NCBI GenBank assembly: GCA_964430335.1
Contig: CAYSEN010000003.1
Coordinates: 1 to 64,000, forward strand
Length of the DNA: 64,000 bases
Direction of reading: 5' to 3'
Source: SIBU01 sp964430335
GTDB lineage: Bacteria > Patescibacteriota > Minisyncoccia > Phycocordibacterales > SIBU01
Both the position numbers and the translations under genes were made by a program. The notes beneath the pieces were generated by a model that was not told where the DNA came from, did not search any database, and saw only the letters and a list, made by a program, of their open reading frames with translations. This document shows positions 35,293 through 44,515 of this stretch, piece by piece; the first letter of the stretch is position 1, and each line of letters begins with the position of its first letter.

Positions 35293-35436
35293 ATGTCGCA
35301 GAGACAAAACATTCTAGTCGTCATTAAGAAGACCTCCGATCTAAAAATTCGAGGGTTCATTTTTGCGATTTAGAAAACGTCTCAACTCAAACTAAATTTC
35401 AAAAACGAGTCCTCGAAAGAGGACTCGTTTCGTTTT
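35293..35436 (+). ncRNA. Short transcript with 26-codon ORF and terminator
   Basis: TTGACG and TATAAA lie upstream. A 26-codon ORF (35293-35373) ends RGFIFAI and is followed by a spacer similar to that at 13426-13450. Terminator ACGAGTCCTC, loop gaaa, GAGGACTCGT (35404-35430). Same layout as the unit at 13348-13478. Confidence 0.45.
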
Positions 35437-35473
35437 ACCTAAGTCGGAAGATAAGGGAGGAAGGCGAAGTTTG

Positions 35474-35573
35474 NNNNNNNNNNNNNNNNNNNNNNNNNNN
35501 NNNNNNNNNNNNNNNNNNNNNNNNNNNNNNNNNNNNNNNNNNNNNNNNNNNNNNNNNNNNNNNNNNNNNNNNN
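35474..35573. other. Assembly gap (100 N)
   Basis: Run of 100 N. It hides the start of the following GC-rich gene. Confidence 0.99.
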
Positions 35574-35744
35574 CACGGACAGCACGGATGGCAGAGGTTC
35601 ACGGTTAATCACCGTCGCTATCGAGTGATCTACCATTTTCACTATGGCTGGATGAAGGAAGACAGGTTTGAGGAGGTAACATCCACTCCGCCTGACTTCG
35701 CCGACCTTATGGTCCACGGCACTCCGGAATTGTCGCCGGATTGA
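35574..35744 (+). CDS. C-terminal part of a small unknown protein
   Basis: 56 codons open from the gap edge to TGA (35742-35744): HGQHGWQRFTVNHRRYRVIY and onward to HGTPELSPD. The start is lost in the gap. Composition is like the other GC-rich units. A terminator follows 14 nt later, which supports the frame over the opposite-strand ORF. Confidence 0.55.
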   Translation, partial: HGQHGWQRFTVNHRRYRVIYHFHYGWMKEDRFEEVTSTPPDFADLMVHGTPELSPD

Positions 35745-35758
35745 TGATGGAATTGGTT

Positions 35759-35786
35759 GCCGCCGAAACGAAGTTTCGGCGGCTTT
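35759..35786 (+). terminator. Terminator of the gap-truncated gene
   Basis: GCCGCCGAAAC, loop gaa, GTTTCGGCGGC, then TTTTTC. Confidence 0.8.
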
Positions 35787-35827
35787 TTCTTGTCCAATTT
35801 CACTAGTCACGATATAGTGATTCAATC

Positions 35828-37921
35828 ATGGAAGGAAAATTCAAATTACAGTCCAAATTTTCCCCAGCAGGAGACCAGCCGAAAGCAATTGAGGCGCTTG
35901 TTAATGGTGTAAAAAAAGGGATGAGACATCAGACCTTGCTTGGCGTGACCGGATCAGGAAAAACTTTCACAGCGGCGAACGTCATTAACGCAATTCAAAA
36001 GCCAACTCTTGTGATTGCTCACAACAAAACTCTCGCAGCCCAACTCGCACAGGAATACCGTGAATTTTTTCCAGACAACGCTGTACATTATTTTGTGTCT
36101 TACTACGACTACTACCAGCCTGAGGCGTACATGCCTGTGACTGACACCTACATTGAGAAGGAAGCGGTTATCAACGAAGAAATCGATCGACTACGTCACG
36201 CCTCGACTCAAGCACTTTTGACTAGACGTGATGTCATCATTGTGGCTTCAGTCTCTTGCATTTACGGTTTGGGTTCACCTGAGGAATACAAAAAAGTAAA
36301 TATCAAGATTGATGTTGGACAGGTGATCAATCGCGGAGACTTAATGCGTGCACTTATCCGAGTACATTACGAAAGAACAACTGTCGACCTTACTCCCGGA
36401 CAATTTAGAGCTGTTGGTGACATGGTGGAAGTCATGCCTGTGAGTGAGCGATTTATTTACAGAATTGAATTCGAAAATGGAATCATTTCTCACATCTCAA
36501 CAATCGACGCTGTTACGCGAACAATTTTGGAAAATCCAAAATCAGTTTTTGTTTTCCCAGCCAAGCACTTCATTACGCCTGAAGAAGATCGTGCTAAAGC
36601 TATCGCCACAATCAAGAGCGAATTGGCAGATCAGCTAAAAGTTTTCGAAAAGGAGAAGAAACTTCTTGAGGCAGAAAGAATTAAGCGAAGGACAAAATAT
36701 GATTTGGCGATGATAAAGGAAGTAGGTTATTGCAACGGAATCGAAAATTACTCTCGACACTTTTCAGGTAAAATGCCCGGCGAAGCGCCTGATACCTTGC
36801 TTTCATATTTTCCTCACAATGCTGATGGCTCGCCAGATTTTTTGACCATAATAGATGAATCACACGTTTCCGTTTCTCAGATCGGAGGAATGTACGCGGG
36901 AGACAAATCTAGAAAAGATACTTTGGTTGAACACGGTTTTAGATTGCCATCAGCTCGTGACAATCGACCGCTTAAGTTTGCGGAATTTGAAGAAAGAGTT
37001 GGGCAAACAATCTACACCTCAGCCACACCGGGCAAATATGAAAACGAAAAAAGCGAACAGGTGGTAGAGCAGGTGGTCAGACCAACAGGACTTATTGACC
37101 CGGAAGTTATCATTCGACCGATAGTTGAAAAAGGAAATTACAAAGGTCAAATTTTTGATTTTATTTCTGAGGCGGAAAAAGTAATCAAAAGCGGTGACAG
37201 AGTGATCGCCACAACTCTCACCAAAAAAATGGCTGAGGATTTGAGTGTGTTTCTCAAGGAAAAGGGAATTAAGTCAGAGTATTTGCATAGCGACATTAAG
37301 ACAATCGAGCGAATTGAAATTTTGACTCGTTTCAGAAAAGGGGAATTTGACTGCTTGGTGGGAATCAACCTTCTTCGAGAAGGTTTGGATTTGCCAGAGC
37401 TCGCCTTTATCGGAATTCTTGATGCGGACAAAGAAGGTTTTCTACGCTCAGAAACTTCACTGATTCAAACGATCGGTCGTGCCGCGAGAAACGTAAATGG
37501 TCGTGTTATTTTGTACGCAGACTCTGTCACTGGCTCAATGGAAAGAGCTATCGGCGAAACAAACAGAAGACGAGCACTTCAGATTGCCTACAACAAAAAA
37601 CACAACATCACACCAAAAACAATTATCAAGAAAATTCAGGATATTACTGAACAACTAGATCTGCACAAGAAGACGGTCCGCACTTTGGTTGCAATGGATA
37701 TGGCCGTCGCGCCAAAAAATCGCGCCAAACTAATCAAAGAAAAAGAAAGACAAATGAACTCGGCTGTAAAGGTATTGGATTTCGAAACCGCCGCACTTTT
37801 GCGTGATGAAATTGCTGAGCTACAACGATTGATTTCGCTTGAGCCAGCACCTGAGCCAGAATTTAAAAAAGAATTTCCTAAGGGGGGAATTATAAAAGGA
37901 AGAAAAAATACAAAAAAATAA
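35828..37921 (+). CDS. uvrB: UvrABC excision nuclease subunit B
   Basis: Damage-verifying helicase-like subunit of nucleotide excision repair. 697 residues: Walker A GVTGSGKTFTAANV, the beta-hairpin region YYDYYQPEAYMP, DESHVSV (DEAD-like box), YTSATPGKYE, and motifs V-VI (INLLREGLDLPE, QTIGRAARNVNG). A C-terminal UVR motif (about 630-665) contacts UvrC. Full family length. It lies directly upstream of uvrA apart from two small minus-strand genes. Confidence 0.96.
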   Translation: MEGKFKLQSKFSPAGDQPKAIEALVNGVKKGMRHQTLLGVTGSGKTFTAANVINAIQKPTLVIAHNKTLAAQLAQEYREFFPDNAVHYFVSYYDYYQPEAYMPVTDTYIEKEAVINEEIDRLRHASTQALLTRRDVIIVASVSCIYGLGSPEEYKKVNIKIDVGQVINRGDLMRALIRVHYERTTVDLTPGQFRAVGDMVEVMPVSERFIYRIEFENGIISHISTIDAVTRTILENPKSVFVFPAKHFITPEEDRAKAIATIKSELADQLKVFEKEKKLLEAERIKRRTKYDLAMIKEVGYCNGIENYSRHFSGKMPGEAPDTLLSYFPHNADGSPDFLTIIDESHVSVSQIGGMYAGDKSRKDTLVEHGFRLPSARDNRPLKFAEFEERVGQTIYTSATPGKYENEKSEQVVEQVVRPTGLIDPEVIIRPIVEKGNYKGQIFDFISEAEKVIKSGDRVIATTLTKKMAEDLSVFLKEKGIKSEYLHSDIKTIERIEILTRFRKGEFDCLVGINLLREGLDLPELAFIGILDADKEGFLRSETSLIQTIGRAARNVNGRVILYADSVTGSMERAIGETNRRRALQIAYNKKHNITPKTIIKKIQDITEQLDLHKKTVRTLVAMDMAVAPKNRAKLIKEKERQMNSAVKVLDFETAALLRDEIAELQRLISLEPAPEPEFKKEFPKGGIIKGRKNTKK

Positions 37922-37942
37922 CGGCAGACTTTTGCCGTTATC
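37918..37942. terminator. Hairpin shared by uvrB and the minus-strand small genes
   Basis: ATAACGGCA, loop, TGCCGTTAT. The T tract is on the minus-strand side. Confidence 0.6.
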
Positions 37943-38063
37943 GAGTGATCCACAACAGTAAGAGGGTTGTGGCTATAAGGAAACCGGCAATCTGTCTCCA
38001 ACTTATGCCGGTTTGCTTCGTTGGAATGTTTTCAAGCTCGCCGGTCTTTTTTTGGTACCACAT
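37938..38063 (-). CDS. 41-residue membrane protein, function unknown
   Basis: A short charged N terminus (MWYQKKTGELENIPTKQTG) is followed by one membrane helix (WRQIAGFLIATTLLLLWI). It starts 2 nt after the stop of another tiny membrane protein on the same strand, and a terminator overlaps its stop. The pairing and terminator make it more likely real than chance, but no family is recognised. Confidence 0.45.
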   Translation of the reverse strand: MWYQKKTGELENIPTKQTGISWRQIAGFLIATTLLLLWITR

Positions 38064-38065
38064 CT

Positions 38066-38176
38066 TCAACATGATTTGAAGGTGAGCCCTAGTGCAAAGC
38101 AGAGCAGGATTGCCAAAAGGACGTATCTGAACTTCCTTGGTCTCTTTCGTCTTCTGCGTATCACGATCTTATCCAT
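38066..38176 (-). CDS. 36-residue membrane protein, function unknown
   Basis: A strongly basic N terminus (MDKIVIRRRRKRPRKFR) precedes a membrane helix (YVLLAILLCFALGLTF), so the N terminus should face the cytoplasm. It is followed after 2 nt by the 41-residue gene. The tight spacing suggests a two-gene unit, possibly subunits of one small complex. Confidence 0.4.
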   Translation of the reverse strand: MDKIVIRRRRKRPRKFRYVLLAILLCFALGLTFKSC

Positions 38177-38353
38177 TGGGAAACGTCTACTCCCGTAGGT
38201 GTTATCAGGGTGGCCGGATTTGACTCCCATATGTATTCTTTAGGCTGGCAAAATGCTCCCACCATTGCTGTAAAGTCACAAATTATATATACTGTCGAGT
38301 ACTAACCCTAAGCGCACGGCTTGGGGCTTAAGTCTTGTTTAAAAAACCATTAA

Positions 38354-38496
38354 ATGAAAGAGGAAAACAACAAAATTATTGTAAAAGGTGAGAAGTGAAA
38401 GTTTTCACTTCGCAAGGCCGGAGCGCGACGGCGCGAGGAGAGGTCTCGAGTTTTGTCACCAGACAAAAACTTGTGACCACAGCAACCACAAAATTT
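38354..38496 (+). repeat. Duplicated uvrA start plus structured insert
   Basis: The 37 bp at 38354-38390 repeat at 38497-38533 with a single synonymous difference (AAC/AAT). The 106 bp between hold a hairpin GAAGTGAAA/TTTCACTTC, then CGCAAGGCC-GGA-GCG ... CGC-GA-GGA, a TTTTGTC/GACAAAA hairpin and GTGACCACAGC. The first copy reaches a TGA after 14 codons, so only the second start makes UvrA. The insert shares its module with the tRNA-Tyr and topA tails. Confidence 0.75.
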
Positions 38497-41082
38497 ATGA
38501 AAGAGGAAAATAACAAAATTATTGTAAAAGGTGCCCGAACCCATAACCTTAAAAACGTTACGGTTGAGATGCCACGCAACAAAATGGTGGTTTTTACAGG
38601 TCTGTCTGGTTCTGGAAAATCATCACTTGCTTTCGATACCATCTTCGCCGAGGGTCAGAGAAGATATGTTGAATCTCTTTCTTCATACGCGAGACAATTT
38701 CTACATCAAATGCAAAAGCCAGATGTCGACGAGATTGTCGGTCTTTCTCCAGCGATTTCAATTGATCAGAAGTCGCGTTCCAACAACCCACGTTCAACAG
38801 TAGCTACTATCACAGAAATTTACGATTATTTGAGAATTCTGTATTCTCGAGTTGGTGTACCGCACTGTTTGATTTGTGATAGGCCAATTAAAAAACTTTC
38901 GCACGAGGAAATTATCGATACCGTTCTTGAGACCGTGGCGAAATTGGACAAGAAGGCTGCCGACAAGGAAGTCATGGGAGTGACCTACAACACTATGAAG
39001 CTCAGGATTTTTGCCCCTCTTGTTGTCGGCCGAAAAGGAGAGTACTACCAACTACTTTATGACCTTTTAGGCAAAGGTTTTACACAAGTGCTTGTCGACG
39101 GAGAACTCAAGAAACTTCGTGAGCAAATAATTTTAAACAAAAACAAAAAACACGATATTGATGTTTTGGTTGACGAATTTTTCTTAACTGAGCTCGATGA
39201 TAAGAAATCAGGCGCATCTGAAAGACTTAGCGAATCTGTCGAGCGAGCGCTCGCTGAATCAAAAGGTCTGCTAAAAATAAAAGTAGCGGATGAGGAGAAA
39301 TTAATTTCTGCTAAATTCATGTGTCCTTACGATGGTTTTTCGTATCCAGAAATCGAGCCAAGACTATTCTCATTTAACTCGCCATACGGAGCCTGTCCAG
39401 AATGTAACGGATTGGGTACAAGACATTTTTTTGGCGACGAAGTTTGTCCAAAATGTAATGGCGCAAGACTTCGTGAAGAAGCTCTTCATGTTATGTTCGG
39501 CGGTCACAATGGTCAGGGCGGATTAAATATTAAGGATTTAGTCGGACTTTCAATCAAGGATGCTCGAGAATTTTTCGAGAAATTGAAACTAACTGCTAAG
39601 GAAAGAGAAATCGCCAAGGTTGTTCTAAAAGAAATTGAATCGAGACTCGACTTCATGATCAATGTCGGAATCGAGTACCTTTCACTTGATAGACGCGCTC
39701 ACACACTTTCTGGTGGAGAGTCACAACGAATTCGACTAGCCTCACAGCTCGGGTCAGGACTTGTCGGTGCGCTTTACGTTTTGGATGAACCGACTATCGG
39801 ACTGCACTCAAAAGATAACGACAGACTGATTAAAACTCTTTTGCACCTTCGAGATATTGGAAACACCATTATTGTTGTCGAACACGACGAAGAGACAATT
39901 CTTTCTTCGGATTACCTTATTGATATTGGTCCGGGTGCGGGAGTACATGGTGGGAAGGTGGTTGTGTCTGGTTATCTTGATGATTTGTTGAAAGCAAAAA
40001 AGAATGAGTCAAAATCATTAACTTTGGACTATTTGAGAGGTGATAAAAAAGTTGAGGTTCCAGAAAAAAGACGTGACAAGGATAAAGGCACTATCAAAAT
40101 TAGAGGAGGAAAAGTCTTTAACATTGAGAATCTAAACGCCGATATTCCGCTCGGTAGGCTTGTGGCTGTGACAGGAGTTTCCGGTTCAGGAAAATCTTCA
40201 TTCATGTACGAAGTTTTGTATAAAAATCTTCAAGCAAGACTTGAGAGGCGATACAGAACTGCTGAAGTATTTAACTGTGCTTCAATCACTGGAACAGAAT
40301 ATTTATCTCGAACAGTTTTGATTGACCAAAGTCCGATAGGGCGAACTCCAAGATCAAATCCTGCTACTTACACCGGTGCCTTCACTTTCATTCGTGAACT
40401 TTTCGCAGAATCTCCAGAAGCAAAAGTACGCGGTTGGAAAGCCAATCGATTCTCGTTCAATGTGAAAGGTGGACGATGTGAGGCCTGTCAGGGAAACGGT
40501 GAGATCGCGGTTGAAATGCATTTCTTGCCGACGGTCTACGTTCCGTGCGAAGTCTGTGAAGGAAAGAGGTTCATGAAAGAAACTCTTGAAGTGACTTACA
40601 AAAAGAAAAATATTTATCAGGTGCTCAATATGACAATTGAGCAGTCTCTTACTTTCTTCGAAGATATCCCAGCAATTTACGATCGGCTTAAAACATTAAA
40701 TGATGTCGGCCTTGGCTATCTAGAGCTTGGACAATCTGCCACAACGCTTTCAGGAGGTGAAGCTCAGCGTGTAAAAATCGCTTCTGAACTTTACAGACAA
40801 CATGTTGAGAAAACTATTTATCTTTTGGATGAGCCGACAGTAGGACTTCACTATGAAGACGTGCGAAAGCTAATCGAAATTTTGCAAAAGTTGGTTGATC
40901 ACGGAAATACTGTCATGGTCATTGAACACAATCTAGACATGATCAAATGTGCCGATTACATTTTGGATTTTGGTCCAACAGGAGGAGAGGGCGGAGGAAA
41001 ACTAATTGCCAAAGGAACTCCAGAGGAAGTAGCGAGGGCTAAGGGATCATTTACCGGTGAGTATCTCAAAAAGCTAGTTTAA
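38497..41082 (+). CDS. uvrA: UvrABC excision nuclease subunit A
   Basis: Damage-recognition ATPase dimer of nucleotide excision repair. 861 residues, shorter than the usual 940 or so, with two ABC ATPase modules: GLSGSGKSSLAFDTIFAEGQRRY and GVSGSGKSSFMYEVLY, signature LSGGESQRIRLA and LSGGEAQRVKIA, and CxxC zinc modules (CPECNG...CPKCNG, CEACQG...CEVCEG). The start at 38497 is chosen because the upstream copy of the start is terminated by an insert. Confidence 0.95.
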   Translation: MKEENNKIIVKGARTHNLKNVTVEMPRNKMVVFTGLSGSGKSSLAFDTIFAEGQRRYVESLSSYARQFLHQMQKPDVDEIVGLSPAISIDQKSRSNNPRSTVATITEIYDYLRILYSRVGVPHCLICDRPIKKLSHEEIIDTVLETVAKLDKKAADKEVMGVTYNTMKLRIFAPLVVGRKGEYYQLLYDLLGKGFTQVLVDGELKKLREQIILNKNKKHDIDVLVDEFFLTELDDKKSGASERLSESVERALAESKGLLKIKVADEEKLISAKFMCPYDGFSYPEIEPRLFSFNSPYGACPECNGLGTRHFFGDEVCPKCNGARLREEALHVMFGGHNGQGGLNIKDLVGLSIKDAREFFEKLKLTAKEREIAKVVLKEIESRLDFMINVGIEYLSLDRRAHTLSGGESQRIRLASQLGSGLVGALYVLDEPTIGLHSKDNDRLIKTLLHLRDIGNTIIVVEHDEETILSSDYLIDIGPGAGVHGGKVVVSGYLDDLLKAKKNESKSLTLDYLRGDKKVEVPEKRRDKDKGTIKIRGGKVFNIENLNADIPLGRLVAVTGVSGSGKSSFMYEVLYKNLQARLERRYRTAEVFNCASITGTEYLSRTVLIDQSPIGRTPRSNPATYTGAFTFIRELFAESPEAKVRGWKANRFSFNVKGGRCEACQGNGEIAVEMHFLPTVYVPCEVCEGKRFMKETLEVTYKKKNIYQVLNMTIEQSLTFFEDIPAIYDRLKTLNDVGLGYLELGQSATTLSGGEAQRVKIASELYRQHVEKTIYLLDEPTVGLHYEDVRKLIEILQKLVDHGNTVMVIEHNLDMIKCADYILDFGPTGGEGGGKLIAKGTPEEVARAKGSFTGEYLKKLV

Positions 41083-41098
41083 TTTTATAATGTAAAAG

Positions 41099-41124
41099 AC
41101 CGGCCTTTGGTAAGGTCGGTCTGC
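41099..41124. terminator. Hairpin between uvrA and a convergent small gene
   Basis: AGACCG-g-CCT, loop, AGG-t-CGGTCT. The T tract is best on the minus strand. Confidence 0.6.
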
Positions 41125-41136
41125 GAAATTGATTTC

Positions 41137-41406
41137 CTAGGCCACAGCAGTCCTCTCAGAGATTGACTTTAGAGTCACAAACTCTCTTAGGAGACGGAAC
41201 TCATTCAGCAACGCTCCGCTAAGAAGGGGTTCCCTAGGAAGTATGGTCTCGGGACCTAGATTGAGCATTGCCCTGATCGAGTGATCGATTGATCGAACCT
41301 TTCCCTCGTACCCGTACCAGCTGGTCACGAAGTGTGTCCGTTCTGTTTTCTCGATGAAATCGAGGACGTTACCGACTGAGATATTCATAACCAAATAAGT
41401 TGCCAC
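41137..41406 (-). CDS. Small protein, function unknown, GC-rich
   Basis: 89 residues from a GTG at 41406, or 83 from the ATG at 41388. Promoter TTGACT, 17 nt, TAGTCT lies about 20 nt upstream on the minus strand. Soluble, mixed charge, no family recognised. It contains the 11-mer ATCGAGTGATC also found in two other small genes. Confidence 0.55.
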   Translation of the reverse strand: MATYLVMNISVGNVLDFIEKTERTHFVTSWYGYEGKVRSIDHSIRAMLNLGPETILPREPLLSGALLNEFRLLREFVTLKSISERTAVA

Positions 41407-41567
41407 TGACTGCCAAATAGACTACCACATTCACTTACTGTAGTCAAAAGTTATAATCTGTTGTCTAATATGATTTCCTAGATCATATCCCCAAATTCTG
41501 GGCAATCTAAAAATGAAAATTCTGTTAAAATAATGTTGATTTCTTAGGTTAATTACCTGAAACCAGC

Positions 41568-44489
41568 ATGTATAAAAAAGTAATTTCCTATATGAGGAGC
41601 AAGGCTGTCAGAATTGTTTGGATGGCTTTTTTTGTGTTGATTCCATCAGTAACTTTCGCGGCATGGACTGATAATTTGATTTTTTACGCTCCACTTAACG
41701 ATATTAGTAATCCACTAAATGTTTCTACCGGAACTGGATCTTTTACTTTTACAAGAACCTCAGTTGCGACCTATATTCATCCGACTACAGGCCTTGTGAC
41801 TATGTCTGGAGAAAATATTTCGATGTACAGTGAAGATTTTTCAAATACTTGGGCAACAACAAGTTCAAACATTGTTGTCGATCAGGTTGTCGCACCGGAT
41901 GGCACAACTACCGCTGACGAGTTTGTGGTAGGTCCAGCGACAGACGGCAGTACGACTCACTTTGTCCAAATTTCAGCAACTAGTACCGGAACGATTCAGG
42001 CAAGCCAATTTTATACAGCCAGTGTTTATGTGAAGGCAAACACAAATACTTGGGTGGCCGTCGCCTTCGTAGGTAAAAACGGAACAGCTAACACTTGCTA
42101 CTTTAACGCCTCAACAGGAGCGGTGGGTACATGTTCGTCAAACACAACATCATCAACCACTCCTTCTGTTAATGGATTTTATCGATTTGCAGTTTCAGCT
42201 AGCTCTGGTTCGGGCGCGGCAACTGTGAGAGAAAGAATTTATCTCGCGAGCGCAGACAACACACAAACTTTTACGGGCAACGGTACCAACTCACTTTACA
42301 TTTGGGGCGCACAATTAAACTCGGGTCCGATTATGGCTCCGTATGTTAGAACTACAAATGATTTGGCGGCTTCACCAAGAATCGAGTCACTAGGATATTT
42401 AGCTGAGGGAACAAGAACAAACAACCTTCTTTGGTCACGCGATATGACCAACTCTGCCTGGACTAAAACAAACGTTACCGCAGCCTTGACTGCTACTGGC
42501 CACGATGGTTCTATAAATTCTGCAAGTTTAATTACTGCGACAGCGGATGCTGGTACGGTCTGCCAGGGAGTCACGATTGCAACAGCCACAAGTACAGGAT
42601 CTGTAGATATAAAAAGGGTAAGCGGTACGGGAACAGTTTCACTTTCCATGGACGGAGGTTCGACTTATGGATCTGATGTTTCTAGCTCACTCTCGACTTC
42701 ATCTTGGTACAGAGCTTTATTTGAAAATCAAAAAATAGTTAACCCTTCACTGTGTATTAAATTGGGTACAAATGGTGACAGTGTTATTTTGGATTATGCT
42801 CAGATAGAAACCTCGGGAACAGCTACCGCTCAGACTGGCGCCGTGTTTGTGAGTTCTAGAATTCCAACTACGAGCACAGTCAATACGAGATTTATAGATA
42901 AATTAAGTATTACTTCGACAAATAATTGGCCACAGACCGAAGGATCCTTCTTTGCCATTGTGGATACTTGGGACACTGTAACTTCAAACAAATTCGTGAT
43001 AGACGGTCTAGACGGTTCTTCTAGAGTGCCGATGCATATCAGATCTGGGCAGGGAAACGGTTCAAACGGCACTTTAGGTAGAACCACCCTTTATGACGGT
43101 AGCTCCGAATGTTCTTACAGCTCGGTAAACGTACAACCGCAAACAACAACCAAGGTTGCTAGTAAGTGGAGCGCTACTTCAAGTACTAGAGCTACAACAG
43201 CCACGGGTGGAACACCGACCAGTTGTGCTTTTGATGGAACACTGGAAGTTGCTGGTACCATGGTACTTGGTGACGCACACTTACAGGACGGTACCAGGAC
43301 ACTTTGGGGTCACATAAAGCAGTTGAGGTTCTGGGACACAGCGCTTTCTGATGCTACTCTTATACTAGCGACTTCGGGAGGTATAAGTGATGTCGGTTCT
43401 GCTCCTGGAGTGGTGACATCACTAGCAACTTCATCTATGGCAACCTCTACCGTCACGTTAAGTTGGACTGCTCCTACTTCAGACGGGGGATACACTTTGA
43501 GCGATTATACAATTCAGTACAAGAGAAGTAGTGATTCTTCGTACACCACCTATTCAGACGGAGTGAGCACAAATACTACTGTAGATCTAACCGGATTAAC
43601 TCCTAATGTCGGTTACATGTTTGCAGTGTCTGCAGTAAACTCTTTCGGAACAGGTTCTTCTACAGTCGGTTATGGAACTACTACCGCAATTTCACTGCCT
43701 ACGACTTCTACTTCTGAGGCCACTTCAGTCACCGATACGTCGGCTACTTTGGGTGGTTCGGTTAGTAGTGTAGGTGGAGAGGATCTAACCGCGCGAGGTT
43801 TTGTTTACGGCACGTCTGTTTCTTACGGTGCAACCACGACAACTTCTGGTTCATTTTCAACCGGAAGTTTTAGCTCATCTCTATCGTCTTTGACCTGTGG
43901 AACTACATATCATTTTAATGCCTTTGCAACAAACTCCGCCGGTACAAGCTATGGTTCAGATACGACCTTGAGTACTTCCGCATGCGCGAGCTCTTCGAAT
44001 TCAAACAGCGATTCAAGCGACGAGGTTCCGGCAGGAACAAAAAATAACGGCGGTGTTTTTGTCGGAGACGTTTCTAGTTTAGGTGTTTACATAAAACCAA
44101 GATTGAAGACGGTTTATCCAGACGGTCGGGTGGTTTATTTGGACGAAAATCCAAAATTAGATGCAAAGCCTGCTGTGAATCAAAATAATTCATCCAATAC
44201 ATCTAGTTCTGTGATAGGTTTTTCAGGAAGGGTTTTGAAATTAGGTAGCACTGATTCTGAAGTGAAAAAATTACAGCAGTTTTTAAATAGTCAGGGTTAC
44301 ATTATTGCTAAAAATGGTCCAGGTTCTCCGGGTAATGAAACCGAGCACTTCGGCGCTCTTACAAAAAAAGCTCTAATACGTTTTCAGGAAACCTATCCGA
44401 GGGATATTCTAACTCCATCTGGCCTCAGTAAAGGCAGTGGAATACTAGGCGAAAAAACTTTACAAAAAATCAAACAGTTGATGAAATAA
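41568..44489 (+). CDS. Large surface protein with lectin-like, fibronectin III and peptidoglycan-binding domains
   Basis: 973 residues. N-terminal signal (VRIVWMAFFVLIPSVTFAAWTD). Two laminin-G/carbohydrate-binding-like beta regions rich in Ser/Thr (about 35-620), one of them starting DNLIFYAPLND. A fibronectin type III domain (about 620-710: VTLSWTAPTSDGGYTLSDYT) and a second FN3-like domain (about 715-800) follow. A C-terminal PG-binding type 1 domain with GSTDSEVKKLQQFLNSQGY ends the protein. Likely exported and held on the cell wall, possibly for host or particle attachment. Composition is close to the core genes, so it is probably native. Confidence 0.8.
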   Translation: MYKKVISYMRSKAVRIVWMAFFVLIPSVTFAAWTDNLIFYAPLNDISNPLNVSTGTGSFTFTRTSVATYIHPTTGLVTMSGENISMYSEDFSNTWATTSSNIVVDQVVAPDGTTTADEFVVGPATDGSTTHFVQISATSTGTIQASQFYTASVYVKANTNTWVAVAFVGKNGTANTCYFNASTGAVGTCSSNTTSSTTPSVNGFYRFAVSASSGSGAATVRERIYLASADNTQTFTGNGTNSLYIWGAQLNSGPIMAPYVRTTNDLAASPRIESLGYLAEGTRTNNLLWSRDMTNSAWTKTNVTAALTATGHDGSINSASLITATADAGTVCQGVTIATATSTGSVDIKRVSGTGTVSLSMDGGSTYGSDVSSSLSTSSWYRALFENQKIVNPSLCIKLGTNGDSVILDYAQIETSGTATAQTGAVFVSSRIPTTSTVNTRFIDKLSITSTNNWPQTEGSFFAIVDTWDTVTSNKFVIDGLDGSSRVPMHIRSGQGNGSNGTLGRTTLYDGSSECSYSSVNVQPQTTTKVASKWSATSSTRATTATGGTPTSCAFDGTLEVAGTMVLGDAHLQDGTRTLWGHIKQLRFWDTALSDATLILATSGGISDVGSAPGVVTSLATSSMATSTVTLSWTAPTSDGGYTLSDYTIQYKRSSDSSYTTYSDGVSTNTTVDLTGLTPNVGYMFAVSAVNSFGTGSSTVGYGTTTAISLPTTSTSEATSVTDTSATLGGSVSSVGGEDLTARGFVYGTSVSYGATTTTSGSFSTGSFSSSLSSLTCGTTYHFNAFATNSAGTSYGSDTTLSTSACASSSNSNSDSSDEVPAGTKNNGGVFVGDVSSLGVYIKPRLKTVYPDGRVVYLDENPKLDAKPAVNQNNSSNTSSSVIGFSGRVLKLGSTDSEVKKLQQFLNSQGYIIAKNGPGSPGNETEHFGALTKKALIRFQETYPRDILTPSGLSKGSGILGEKTLQKIKQLMK

Positions 44490-44515
44490 TACAAAAAAGC
44501 TAAACTGGCAAGGCT

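Noticed and set aside
42296..43495. Minus-strand frames inside the large surface protein
   Set aside because: They arise from the Ser/Thr-rich low-complexity coding of the plus-strand gene.
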